Shown one piece after another: positions 28,740-36,916 of a DNA stretch of 64,000 nt. Positions within the stretch are counted from its first letter, which is position 1. Each line of letters starts with the position of its first letter. The translations under genes and the position numbers were made by a program. Below the pieces are notes generated by a model that saw nothing but the letters and a program-made list of their open reading frames with translations, did no database searches and was not told the origin of the DNA. This DNA is from Planctomycetota bacterium (GTDB taxonomy: Bacteria; Planctomycetota; Planctomycetia; Planctomycetales; Planctomycetaceae), in the NCBI GenBank assembly GCA_022600195.1, contig JAHZKX010000057.1, positions 62,001 through 126,000 of the forward strand, read 5' to 3'.

Positions 28740-29549
28740 ATGGATCTCAATTTATCAGGCTTCTCAGTTGTGATTACCGGCGGTGCCAGTGGCATTGGTC
28801 TGGCCACAGCCCGTTGCTTTGCAGAGGAAGGAGCCCTGCCAATCCTTTGGGACCGAACTGATCAGGTCACTGCGATAGCCGATCAATTAAGTGAAGAAAC
28901 CGGCCAAACGTTCGCAGGATTTCAGGTCGATATCACCGATTACTCTGCCGTCCAGGAAATCACCGAACAGACTTTACATCGTTTTTCCAGGATCGATCAT
29001 CTGGTACATGCCGCTGCGATTGGCTCGGGAAAGTTTGGTTTTCCCTTTACAAACTTAACTCCTGCTGACTGGCCTCACGTTTTTGAAGTCAACATGCAGG
29101 GAATGGTCAATGTGGCCCATGCGGTAACTCCGGTCATGCAGCAGGCTGGCAAAGGCAGCCTGACCTTCATCAGTTCCATTGCAGGACAAATTGGTTCGCA
29201 AACCGACCCCCCTTACAGCGCATCCAAAGCGGCCAACATTAATTTTGCACAATGCATGGCGAAGGATTTAGCATCCGATGGAATTCGAGTGAATTCTGTC
29301 TGCCCCGGGATGGTACAAACTCCCTTGAATCAATCGGTCTGGAAGGCGTGGAATGATCGCCAGCCAGAAGCAGAGCAAAAATCTTATGAACAATGGGCGG
29401 GAGAAAAGATTAAGCAGCTGGTTCCACTCCAGCGTTGGCAGACTCCTCAGGATATCGCCAATATGATCGTCTTTCTCAGCTCCGATCGTGCTGCGCAAGT
29501 CACGGGACAAACCATCAATGTTGATGGTGGATTTGTGATGCATTCATAA
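28740..29549 (+). CDS. SDR family oxidoreductase
   Basis: The 269-residue product is a classical short-chain dehydrogenase. The NAD(P) motif GGASGIGLA is at about residue 14, the strand HLVHAAAIG matches the NNAG-type motif, the catalytic Ser is in FISSIAG, and the Tyr-Lys pair is in PPYSASKAAN. The end carries the usual RWQTPQDIANMIVFLSSDRAAQVTGQTINVDGG. These enzymes oxidise or reduce sugars, alcohols or acyl chains; this one may work with the divergent isomerase gene on a sugar. Substrate unassigned. Confidence 0.92.
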   Translation: MDLNLSGFSVVITGGASGIGLATARCFAEEGALPILWDRTDQVTAIADQLSEETGQTFAGFQVDITDYSAVQEITEQTLHRFSRIDHLVHAAAIGSGKFGFPFTNLTPADWPHVFEVNMQGMVNVAHAVTPVMQQAGKGSLTFISSIAGQIGSQTDPPYSASKAANINFAQCMAKDLASDGIRVNSVCPGMVQTPLNQSVWKAWNDRQPEAEQKSYEQWAGEKIKQLVPLQRWQTPQDIANMIVFLSSDRAAQVTGQTINVDGGFVMHS

Positions 29550-29570
29550 GAAGAAGTGGGTAAAAAAATC

Positions 29571-29627
29571 AAGCCTCCCGCAATGGCTTCTGTTGAAACA
29601 GAATACGCTACGAGAGGCTGTTTTTTT
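29571..29627. terminator. Two-way terminator with nested hairpin
   Basis: AGCCTC at the left pairs with GAGGCT at the right; inside, TTCTGTT-GA-AACAGAA forms a second perfect hairpin. T runs follow on both strands (GTTTTTTT on plus, ATTTTTTT on minus). It separates the convergent SDR and rpsT genes. Confidence 0.8.
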
Positions 29628-29641
29628 AAGAGAATCGTTAA

Positions 29642-29911
29642 CTACTTCGCCGCAGCCTGATTAGCACTTTTTGCTAACCGAGATTTCGTTCGCGCTGCTG
29701 CATTCTTATGAATAATGCCTTTTGATGCTGCCTGATCAATCTCTTTAGTAGCTTTCTGCAGAGCTTGCACAGTCGCCTGTGAATCATCTCCCGCAATCGC
29801 GAGACGGGCGTTTTTGATGACATTTCTTAATTCTGAACGAGTAGAACGGTTACGAAGACGGCGGACATCACTTTTTCGTAACGCTCTTTTGGCACTTCTG
29901 GAATTCGGCAT
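29642..29911 (-). CDS. rpsT: 30S ribosomal protein S20
   Basis: The 89-residue, basic, Ala-rich helical protein matches S20: MPNSRSAKRALRKSDVRRLRNRS at the start, NVIKNARLAI in the middle and the GIIHKNAAARTKSRLAK end, which is the most conserved part. It binds 16S rRNA in the small subunit body. It is monocistronic, with the terminator on the 3' side and a plausible promoter upstream. Confidence 0.96.
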   Translation of the reverse strand: MPNSRSAKRALRKSDVRRLRNRSTRSELRNVIKNARLAIAGDDSQATVQALQKATKEIDQAASKGIIHKNAAARTKSRLAKSANQAAAK

Positions 29912-29944
29912 TTTTTGTCTTAACGTTTTTCTGAGTAACTATTT

Positions 29945-29972
29945 ACAATACGAACAGACTTCCATCTATCAA
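29945..29972 (-). promoter_or_regulatory. Candidate sigma-70-type promoter of rpsT
   Basis: On the minus strand TTGATA (29972-29967) and TATTGT (29950-29945) are 16 bases apart, 33 bases before the rpsT start. Both elements differ from consensus by one or two bases. This is visual matching only. Confidence 0.3.
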
Positions 29973-30117
29973 GACAGTCGCCACTATAAAATCTCAGGCA
30001 GGAAGGAAGCTTAACAAGCTCTCAGTCGATATTCCAGCCATTGAGAGCTGCTAAAACCACCTTTTTTCAGGAATAATTCATGACTAACAGGAAAATCGGT
30101 TTCTCGTCTTTACCTGA

Positions 30118-31581
30118 TTATTCATCGTCGTCTAAATCCTCGTCTAGTTCATCATTGTCATTATTCGAATCTGATGATCCTCCCCCTAAATCTTCCAGCC
30201 TTTTCAGCGTATCACGATAATCGTAATCGACGGCGAGAATCTCGCTGTAATGGTCTTCTGCTTTTTCTCTTTCTTTTGATTCTTCATATAAGCGAGCAAG
30301 CAAATAGTGAGCTTCTTTATAAATATTCGGTTTTTCATCGGGAGAAAGATTGGGAAGTGCCTTCTCAAACTGCCGTTTGGCCAGTTCTTTTTTTCCGTCT
30401 GCAAAGAAGCATTTTCCTAATGCGACCAAAGCATCAGCGCTGATACGCGTATCTTTCACTGATTGTTGTAACAAAGAAATGGCTGGCCCCCATTTTTTCA
30501 GCCGAATAAAACGTTGTGCCAGTTCAAATTTCAGGCGCATGTCAGCCGGATAACTTTCCACACGCTTAGTGAAGATTTCGATTTCACGTTTAATCAATGC
30601 TTTACTAATTAAAGTGACTTGCTTCTTTGCCTCTGCATTTTCACGATCTCGGTTGTACAGATCCTTCGCTTCTCCTAGGCGTTCACGTAACAATTCAAGC
30701 TCAACATCTTCAATCTGCTCGCCAATGTTGGCATTTTTTCCGGAAAGCTCATAGGCTTTTTCATAAAGTTCCTTGGCTTCCACCAACTTTCCATCACGCC
30801 GATAAAAATCGGCCAGTCTCAGATAATGATCCTTGTTTTCAGGCTCTTTTCTAATAGAACGCTGCAGATCGGCTTCCTGTGATTGCCCGGGCCCATCGGG
30901 CGCGTTTCCTTTTTGTGCCTTGTGTCTTTCCTCGCGTGTGGCCCGCCCTTCGTCATAGGCAGACTGGTGTTTGACGTTACTTGATTTGTCAGCACCTTCA
31001 TATCCTCCCCGCACACGAGTCTCTGTCGCCATCAATGCTGTAACTTTGGAGCGTGCCTCACCATCCATTGGATCCAATTTGAATGCCATTTCCCAACATT
31101 CCCTGGCCTGTTTGAACTCCCCTTTTTCTTCCAACAATATTCCAAGTTGTGTGTAATAAGATTTGTTTGTCTTATCATTTTCAATTGCCATTTTATATCC
31201 AAAGACGGCAGCATCCAGATACCCTTGATTTTGACAGGCCTCAGCCATATCAGCGTTTAAACTGGAGTCCCAGGGGTTGATAGACAAACTTTCTTCCGCA
31301 GTCTGGTCAACTGCAACCCAGTCTTTTTTACGCCGGGAATTTTTGATTTTTGTTTTTGAGCCGGCCAGTTTGAGAACACCCATTTTGGATCCGGAACTAT
31401 TATCACCATACTTTTTTCGTTCGGCGCCTCGTTTCGTCTGTCGATACAGAAGCGCAGCCGGATCCAGTTTGACTGCCGTGGTAAACATCTCGATGGAATA
31501 ATCCCAATTCTCTTTCGCCAGCGCTTCATTTCCCCGTCGCCAGCAATCTGCCGCTATTTTTTTGTTTCTGTCAGATGTCAT
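30118..31581 (-). CDS. TPR-repeat protein with acidic C-terminus
   Basis: The 487-residue product has no signal peptide. Tetratricopeptide-like helix pairs run along most of the length (for example residues 10-40, 85-155, 235-275 and 330-430; segments such as AVFGYKMAIENDKTNKSYY and LAKRQFEKALPNL). The last 15 residues are almost all Asp, Glu and Asn. A basic low-complexity linker lies near residue 60-85. Such proteins are scaffolds for protein complexes. Its partner is unknown. Ribosome site GGAAGAG is good. Confidence 0.85.
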   Translation of the reverse strand: MTSDRNKKIAADCWRRGNEALAKENWDYSIEMFTTAVKLDPAALLYRQTKRGAERKKYGDNSSGSKMGVLKLAGSKTKIKNSRRKKDWVAVDQTAEESLSINPWDSSLNADMAEACQNQGYLDAAVFGYKMAIENDKTNKSYYTQLGILLEEKGEFKQARECWEMAFKLDPMDGEARSKVTALMATETRVRGGYEGADKSSNVKHQSAYDEGRATREERHKAQKGNAPDGPGQSQEADLQRSIRKEPENKDHYLRLADFYRRDGKLVEAKELYEKAYELSGKNANIGEQIEDVELELLRERLGEAKDLYNRDRENAEAKKQVTLISKALIKREIEIFTKRVESYPADMRLKFELAQRFIRLKKWGPAISLLQQSVKDTRISADALVALGKCFFADGKKELAKRQFEKALPNLSPDEKPNIYKEAHYLLARLYEESKEREKAEDHYSEILAVDYDYRDTLKRLEDLGGGSSDSNNDNDELDEDLDDDE

Positions 31582-31927
31582 AAAGCTCTTCCGCTGTTAA
31601 CCAATGCTGAAAAAACAATAGATGAATGGGCTGACACCTTATCTGGTTCATTTGATATGTCTGCACCCGGTTCCTTCACTATCATACATACAAAGTTTCA
31701 TACACATTTTCCAGCTTTACATCTTATACGATTTATTAACACCTTACCATCACAAGTTTTACCAAACCTGATATACATTCACACCGTAACCTTCAGAAAC
31801 CTTCGTCACTGTGCTTGCATCTCAGATGACTGAATCCCACAATGAATCTAAATTAGTATCTCATATCTACTTCGAGTTCCAACCAGTCTTCAACCTTACC
31901 AGACTAAAGATGCCCTGGAGAATTACG
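31582..31927. other. Leader region between divergent genes
   Basis: About 346 bp of AT-rich sequence between the TPR gene and the DUF1080 gene. The frame of the latter stays open back to 31811 without a signal for translation. It must hold two promoters; no clear pair was picked out. Confidence 0.4.
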
Positions 31928-32929
31928 ATGAAGCCGTTCCCGCTATTTACCCTGTGCCTGACTCTTTTTGTAGGTTCGCAGTTCAGTTATGCAGACTCAA
32001 AATCGCCGAAATGGGCTGCCACGAATGTGGAGGAGGCAGGACCTGACTTCCAGATTCAGGGAGAATATTCCGGAACATTAGGGGAAGGAAGTGACACCCT
32101 CAAGTACGGGGTTCAGGTAATCGCCTTAGGCAAGGGCGCTTTTAGAGCCGTTGGTTATCCAGAAGGCTTACCCGGTGATGGTTGGAATCAGGAAAAGAAA
32201 GTCAGCGCTGAAGGCATTAAGACCGACAATGTCATCAGCTTTAAGTCCGAGGATGGTCGTGGCGATCTCGAAGAGGGTAAGATCACCATTTTCGATGCGG
32301 AAGGGAATCAAGTCGGCGTTCTCGAAAAAGTTCAGCGCAAAAGTCCGACACTCGGTAAGAAAGCACCCGAAAACGCCACCATTTTATTCGACTCAAATGA
32401 TGCTGAAAAAACCGTCCAGAATTTTATCAATGGAGCTCTTACCAAAGACAAGCTCTTAAAAGAAGGGGTGACCAGTAAACAGAACTTTAAACACGGTCAT
32501 CTGCATCTTGAGTTTCAGCTCCCCTTCATGCCACAAGCGCGCGGCCAGGGAAGAAGTAACAGTGGCTGTTATGTATTGGGGCGCTATGAAGTGCAGATTC
32601 TGGATTCTTTCGGCCTGGACGGGAAAGACAATGAATGTGGTGGCATTTACAAAGTTGGAGCCCCCCGTGTGAATATGTGTCTGCCTCCGCTGTCATGGCA
32701 GACATATGATATTGATTTCCAGTCTGCAAAATATGATACCGACGGAAAGAAGACTGCTAAAGCTAGAATCACCGTCAAACATAATGGCGTAACCGTGCAT
32801 GAAAATCGGGAAATCGACGGACCTACACCCGGCGGAACCAATCAAGACGAAGCTATTGCCGGACCTCTGTTTTTGCAGAATCACTCTAATCCAGTTCGCT
32901 TCCGAAATATCTGGGTGGTCGAAAAATAA
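31928..32929 (+). CDS. DUF1080 family exported protein (3-keto-disaccharide hydrolase-like)
   Basis: The ATG at 31928, after GGAG at good spacing, gives 333 residues starting with a signal peptide (FPLFTLCLTLFVGSQFSYA). The C-terminal half (about 150-333) is a concanavalin-like DUF1080 fold: FKHGHLHLEFQLP, GNSGCYVLGRYEVQILDSFG-like strands, NMCLPPLSWQTYDIDF, and the final GPLFLQNHSNPVRFRNIWV, which is diagnostic. Some members cleave 3-keto-glycosides. It is probably periplasmic and abundant in planctomycetes. The transporter gene 71 bp downstream may be in the same transcript. Confidence 0.88.
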   Translation: MKPFPLFTLCLTLFVGSQFSYADSKSPKWAATNVEEAGPDFQIQGEYSGTLGEGSDTLKYGVQVIALGKGAFRAVGYPEGLPGDGWNQEKKVSAEGIKTDNVISFKSEDGRGDLEEGKITIFDAEGNQVGVLEKVQRKSPTLGKKAPENATILFDSNDAEKTVQNFINGALTKDKLLKEGVTSKQNFKHGHLHLEFQLPFMPQARGQGRSNSGCYVLGRYEVQILDSFGLDGKDNECGGIYKVGAPRVNMCLPPLSWQTYDIDFQSAKYDTDGKKTAKARITVKHNGVTVHENREIDGPTPGGTNQDEAIAGPLFLQNHSNPVRFRNIWVVEK

Positions 32930-32999
32930 CTCGATTATTGAACACACAAAAGAATCTCATACTGTTCTCCCACTTCACTATCTTTAGGGCCACAACCTG

Positions 33000-34394
33000 A
33001 TGACAGGAACAGAAAATCCGGTACAGGAAAGCACAGCGAAACCACTTAAGTTGCGTCTCTACCTGATGATGTTTCTTCAGTATTTTGTGCAGGGCTGTTA
33101 CTTGCCCATTATCACACTGTACCTGTTCGATGCACTGGGATTTACTGCTTTACAGGTAGGAGTATTCGGGGCAGCACTGGCAGTGGGACCGTTACTGGCT
33201 CCCTTTGTATTTGGTCAGATTGTTGATCGCCATTATGCAACAGAGCGCGTGCTCGCGTTCTGCCACTTCTCTGGTGGAGTGATCATGCTGGCTCTGTTTG
33301 TGCAACAGAGTTTCTGGCCGGTGGTAATTCTGGGCGTGCTGTATTCAATCCTGTACGTACCCACCATGATGCTTACCAACTCCTTGACCTTTCAGCATTT
33401 GAAAGACAGCGACAAGGAGTTTCCACTGATTCGATTGTGGGGTACGATCGGGTTCGTGATCCCTGCCTGGATGGCAGAAGGGTTATTTCTTGCTCATCTG
33501 AAAGGGGATGAATTGAATACGGGACGTGGGATCGTTCTGGCGATGGCAGGTGTCGCAGGACTGCTGATGGCGGGCTACTGTTTAACGCTTCCGCATACCC
33601 CTCCGGTCAAAAGCGATAAAAAAGATCTGGCGCCCGGAAAAGTTCTGAAGATGCTAAAATATCGTCACTTTCTGATTCTTGTTCTCGTGGCATTTATTAT
33701 TTCGATTGTTCACAAATTTTACTTTCAGTGGAACAGCCCTTTTTTGAATGCCATATTGGGTCAGGGACATGTTGAGGGTGCCTGGGAGCAACGTATCAGT
33801 TCGATTGGGCAGGTCTTCGAAGTGATCGTCATGGCGGTGCTCGGATTTGCTATTAAAAAATATGGTTTTAAAACAGTCATGCTGGTTGGCTTGTTATCAT
33901 ACATGGTACGAAGCCTCGTTTTTGCCTATGCGTCTACGATTAGTGATTTCTTCCCACTGGCTCTGTCTCTGACCTGTTTGGGACAAGCGATGCATGGGCT
34001 CTGTTTTGGTTGTTTTCTGGCTGCCGCTTATATCTATGTCGATAAAGTTTCACCTCTGGATGTTCGAGGCAGTATGCAAACATTTTTCGGAACATTCGTA
34101 TTCGGTCTGGGAATGTTTGCAGGTGGTTTCGTCAGTGGTTCCATCGGCGACTTTTTCACATCAGCCGGGAAAGACACACTCTTGAGATCTCAATGGAACA
34201 TTCAATCACAAACCGGAATTTTGGAATTCACACAGAAGAATCTTTCGGGAGAATCTGCCAACCTGCTGCGCGACTGGCCTGGAATCTGGTTAAGTAGTGC
34301 CGCGATTGCACTGTTCGCTACGATTATGTTCTGGGTACTGTTCCCCAAAGCCGAATCCTCAAATCGCCTGGATCTCACAGAAAAAACTCCTTAA
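33000..34394 (+). CDS. MFS transporter of the nucleoside:proton symporter type
   Basis: The 464-residue product has about 12 membrane helices, with the loop between helices 2 and 3 reading GQIVDRHYATER and a similar sense in the second half. The start (KLRLYLMMFLQYFVQGCYLPIITLYL) and the LIRLWGTIGFVIPAWM segment resemble the NupG/XapB family of nucleoside:H+ symporters and related sugar transporters. The substrate in planctomycetes is not known. It lies in the inner membrane and is directly followed by a 77-residue membrane protein whose ATG touches the stop codon. Confidence 0.88.
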   Translation: MTGTENPVQESTAKPLKLRLYLMMFLQYFVQGCYLPIITLYLFDALGFTALQVGVFGAALAVGPLLAPFVFGQIVDRHYATERVLAFCHFSGGVIMLALFVQQSFWPVVILGVLYSILYVPTMMLTNSLTFQHLKDSDKEFPLIRLWGTIGFVIPAWMAEGLFLAHLKGDELNTGRGIVLAMAGVAGLLMAGYCLTLPHTPPVKSDKKDLAPGKVLKMLKYRHFLILVLVAFIISIVHKFYFQWNSPFLNAILGQGHVEGAWEQRISSIGQVFEVIVMAVLGFAIKKYGFKTVMLVGLLSYMVRSLVFAYASTISDFFPLALSLTCLGQAMHGLCFGCFLAAAYIYVDKVSPLDVRGSMQTFFGTFVFGLGMFAGGFVSGSIGDFFTSAGKDTLLRSQWNIQSQTGILEFTQKNLSGESANLLRDWPGIWLSSAAIALFATIMFWVLFPKAESSNRLDLTEKTP

Positions 34395-34628
34395 ATGCCA
34401 TTTCATATCTCTGAAAACGAATTCATCGGTGGCGCTGTTCTGATCTTCTCGCTGATCGGTTTGATCAAAGAGCAATGGTTTCTGGCAAATACGAGAAAAG
34501 GAGAACGATTAACGGAATGGTTTGGACCTGCGCGTGCTCTTTGGGTTTTGCGTCTTATTTTTTTGACTGGTTTGATTTTTGGGGCACTTCTTGCAGCGGG
34601 GATGATTCATCCAATCCAATGGGAATAA
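34395..34628 (+). CDS. Small two-helix membrane protein
   Basis: The ATG follows the stop codon of the transporter gene without a spacer (TAAATG), so translation is probably coupled. The 77 residues hold two hydrophobic segments (about 10-30 and 47-70) around a basic loop with RKGERL. No family is recognised. Being in the transporter operon, it may be an accessory subunit, which is inference. Confidence 0.68.
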   Translation: MPFHISENEFIGGAVLIFSLIGLIKEQWFLANTRKGERLTEWFGPARALWVLRLIFLTGLIFGALLAAGMIHPIQWE

Positions 34629-34896
34629 AAGGGGCATCTCCGTCGGTGCTTCTCAAACAGCCTGCCAGAATGACACGCTACGCACCTCAAATCATGACCT
34701 CATGAGCATGCCAGATTGACATTTCCTCTAATCGATTCTCCCAGAACTGAAACAGCATAATCGTGATAAATTACTTTGAGAATTGGTTTTACAACGCGTC
34801 TTATTGAATTCAATTAACTCATGCTCAATGGTATGCCCTTTGCTAATCTATTATGATTCAAGATACTAGTTTTTTTCAGTTTGAGGATTTGGGGAA

Positions 34897-35352
34897 ATGC
34901 CAATTTTTCGCTGGGAGCAATCCTGGAACCCACTCAGGGATTTGGAACGTGAAGTAGACCGCTTGATTCAGGGCGTCGAATTCTCTGTCCAGGGGATTCG
35001 TATGCCCCGCCAGTACCCCGCGGTCAACATCTTTGAACTGGATCATGAATACCTCATTACCGCTGAACTCCCGGGAATGCAGGCTCAAGATCTGGAATTG
35101 ACCATCGCCAATTGTGTACTCACTCTCAAAGGACACCGGAACTCACCCGTGATTGATGATGGTGAAATCTCTGAAGAACGCTTTCGACGACAGGAACGAA
35201 CCTTTGGAGAATGGCAGCGATCAATCAGTATTCCCGACCGAATCTCAGAAGGTAATCTTTCAGCAGAATTTAACGAAGGCATCTTAAAAATACATCTCCC
35301 CAAACTAGAAGAAGAACAACCCCGCCAAATTCCAGTCAGTTCAGGGGAATAG
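34897..35352 (+). CDS. Hsp20/alpha-crystallin family small heat shock protein
   Basis: The 151-residue product has an N-terminal arm (about 1-45) with the basic-Trp start MPIFRWEQSWNPL, an alpha-crystallin domain (about 45-140; ITAELPGMQAQDLELTIANC and the closing FNEGILKIHLPK motif), and a short C-terminal extension with an Ile-Pro pair near the end. It should form an oligomeric holdase that stabilises unfolding proteins. A strong ribosome area GAGGATTTGGGGAA precedes the ATG. A second Hsp20 gene starts 9 bp after its stop. Confidence 0.94.
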   Translation: MPIFRWEQSWNPLRDLEREVDRLIQGVEFSVQGIRMPRQYPAVNIFELDHEYLITAELPGMQAQDLELTIANCVLTLKGHRNSPVIDDGEISEERFRRQERTFGEWQRSISIPDRISEGNLSAEFNEGILKIHLPKLEEEQPRQIPVSSGE

Positions 35353-35361
35353 GACAACAGG

Positions 35362-35745
35362 ATGAATCGAGAACATAACAATGAGGAACCGCACGAAATT
35401 GCGCATCCCGAACAATATGTCTTCACTCCGCCGATCGACATCTACGAGACAGATGAAGGGTTAGTCCTGTATGCTGATCTCCCGGGAGTTTCTGTCGGTT
35501 CGCTTGAGTTACAGGTTCAAGACAATAAGCTGACATTACTTGGAAAAGTCGAACCGCAAATACCGGAAGGTGCACGTTCACTTCATAAAGAATATGAAGT
35601 CGGCAATTTCCTGCGTTCCTTCATTCTGAGCGGAGAAATTGTACATAGTCGAATTGAGGCAAAGTTAGCGAATGGCGTGCTGCGTATTTTCCTGCCCAAA
35701 GCCCCCAAAGCGGAGCCTCGCAGAATTCAAGTGAATACCGGTTGA
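35362..35745 (+). CDS. Second Hsp20/alpha-crystallin family protein
   Basis: The 127-residue product keeps the alpha-crystallin core (about residues 20-115; [22 protein letters not shown] and [13 protein letters not shown]), with a shorter N-terminal arm than its neighbour. The two probably form mixed oligomers, as tandem Hsp20 genes often do. Start ATG with AGGACA nearby. No heat-shock promoter or CIRCE element was recognised upstream of the pair. Confidence 0.93.
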   Translation: MNREHNNEEPHEIAHPEQYVFTPPIDIYETDEGLVLYADLPGVSVGSLELQVQDNKLTLLGKVEPQIPEGARSLHKEYEVGNFLRSFILSGEIVHSRIEAKLANGVLRIFLPKAPKAEPRRIQVNTG

Positions 35746-35779
35746 ATGAATTGAACATCGTTTTCAATTCAGAGCATAC

Positions 35780-36916
35780 TCACTGCTCTCGTGAGTGATT
35801 ACCTTCCACTGTTTCGCTTTGCAGGGAAGTGGGCCTTAAATCATCTGCTTTGATCAATTGCTGATTTTTTTTCTGTAATTTGAGTGCTTCTTCACGATTC
35901 CCCATTAATCCAGCAGCCCGCGCCAATGCGGAAATATACCTTCGATCCGTTTCCCGATTTGAATAAAGTGGCTTCAATAAATCATATGCCTGTTGACCCT
36001 GTTTTTGAAATATGAGTAAGTCTGCCTTGAGTAGCAAACAATCAAAATCTTGAGGATCGATGAGCAATGCCTGATCCAAATTCGAAAGCGCCTCATCAAC
36101 ATCCCCTCGATTTCTATTGATTGATGCCAGATAACGCAGAGGTATGACCGAGTCAGGCCGCTGTTTCAGGCACCACAAGGATTCCCGTCGAGCCGTTTTC
36201 AGATCACCAGAGTAAAGTGTTGCATAAGCCAGATTCAAATGTGCCTGATACGATTCCGGGTCTATATAGAGCGCCTGCTTGAGAGGAGCAGCCATTTCAT
36301 TAATTCTTCCCGCGTGTCGTAATATCTCTGCAACCAACAAATAGTTCTGAGCTCGATTGGCCCCCAACTCGATACTGCGATTGGCATAAGGGAGCGCTCT
36401 GTCATAATCCCCGGCATTAAATAAGAGTCGCGCTAAATCTTCAAAATAGCGGCTCTCCATTGGGTACTCTCTAATCAGCGTTAGCAAGGCTGGTTTTGCA
36501 CGCGCCGGGAGATCCTGCTCTCGTGCGATTTCAGCGATGGCTTTGACGGCTTCAAAATAGCGAGGATGACGGGGCGTCACGTGTGAGAAGTTTTCTAATG
36601 CCTGAAAGGGAGCCCGTTTTTGAATCAATTGCCCTAATTGAAAATGCGCGAATTCATCGTCTGGGTGTTGTTGTAAATAGGCAATTAACGCTTTCTGCCT
36701 GGCTTTCTCCTGATTCTGAAACGAGGTCTGGTCCTGTTTGATCGGTTTTGCATACTCCAACGAAATGGAATCATTTTGGTCAAAGAAATAAAAAGCGAGT
36801 AATGCAACCAGACCAACGATCGCCACAATCGACCCGGCAGAAAAGAAAGACCTTTTTTCATTTTTTACAAATGGTTGAGTCAGATGATCTGGTTCTGGTG
36901 AAGTATTCATAATCAT
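35780..36916 (-). CDS. Membrane-anchored TPR protein
   Basis: Starting at the ATG at 36916 gives 378 residues. One membrane helix lies at about residues 25-45 (GSIVAIVGLVALLAFYFF), then tetratricopeptide repeats fill the remainder (for example PYANRSIELGANRAQNYLLVAEILR and LNLAYATLYSGDLKTARRE). It would face the periplasm from the inner membrane. The start ATG overlaps the stop of the CRTAC1 gene (ATGA), which points to translational coupling. The frame is open further upstream, but that part overlaps the neighbour and is not protein-like. Confidence 0.88.
   Translation of the reverse strand: MIMNTSPEPDHLTQPFVKNEKRSFFSAGSIVAIVGLVALLAFYFFDQNDSISLEYAKPIKQDQTSFQNQEKARQKALIAYLQQHPDDEFAHFQLGQLIQKRAPFQALENFSHVTPRHPRYFEAVKAIAEIAREQDLPARAKPALLTLIREYPMESRYFEDLARLLFNAGDYDRALPYANRSIELGANRAQNYLLVAEILRHAGRINEMAAPLKQALYIDPESYQAHLNLAYATLYSGDLKTARRESLWCLKQRPDSVIPLRYLASINRNRGDVDEALSNLDQALLIDPQDFDCLLLKADLLIFQKQGQQAYDLLKPLYSNRETDRRYISALARAAGLMGNREEALKLQKKNQQLIKADDLRPTSLQSETVEGNHSREQ

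Noticed and set aside
34629..34896. Heat-shock promoter or CIRCE element ahead of the Hsp20 pair
   Set aside because: The TTAGCACTC inverted repeat is absent and no sigma-32-like pair was recognised.
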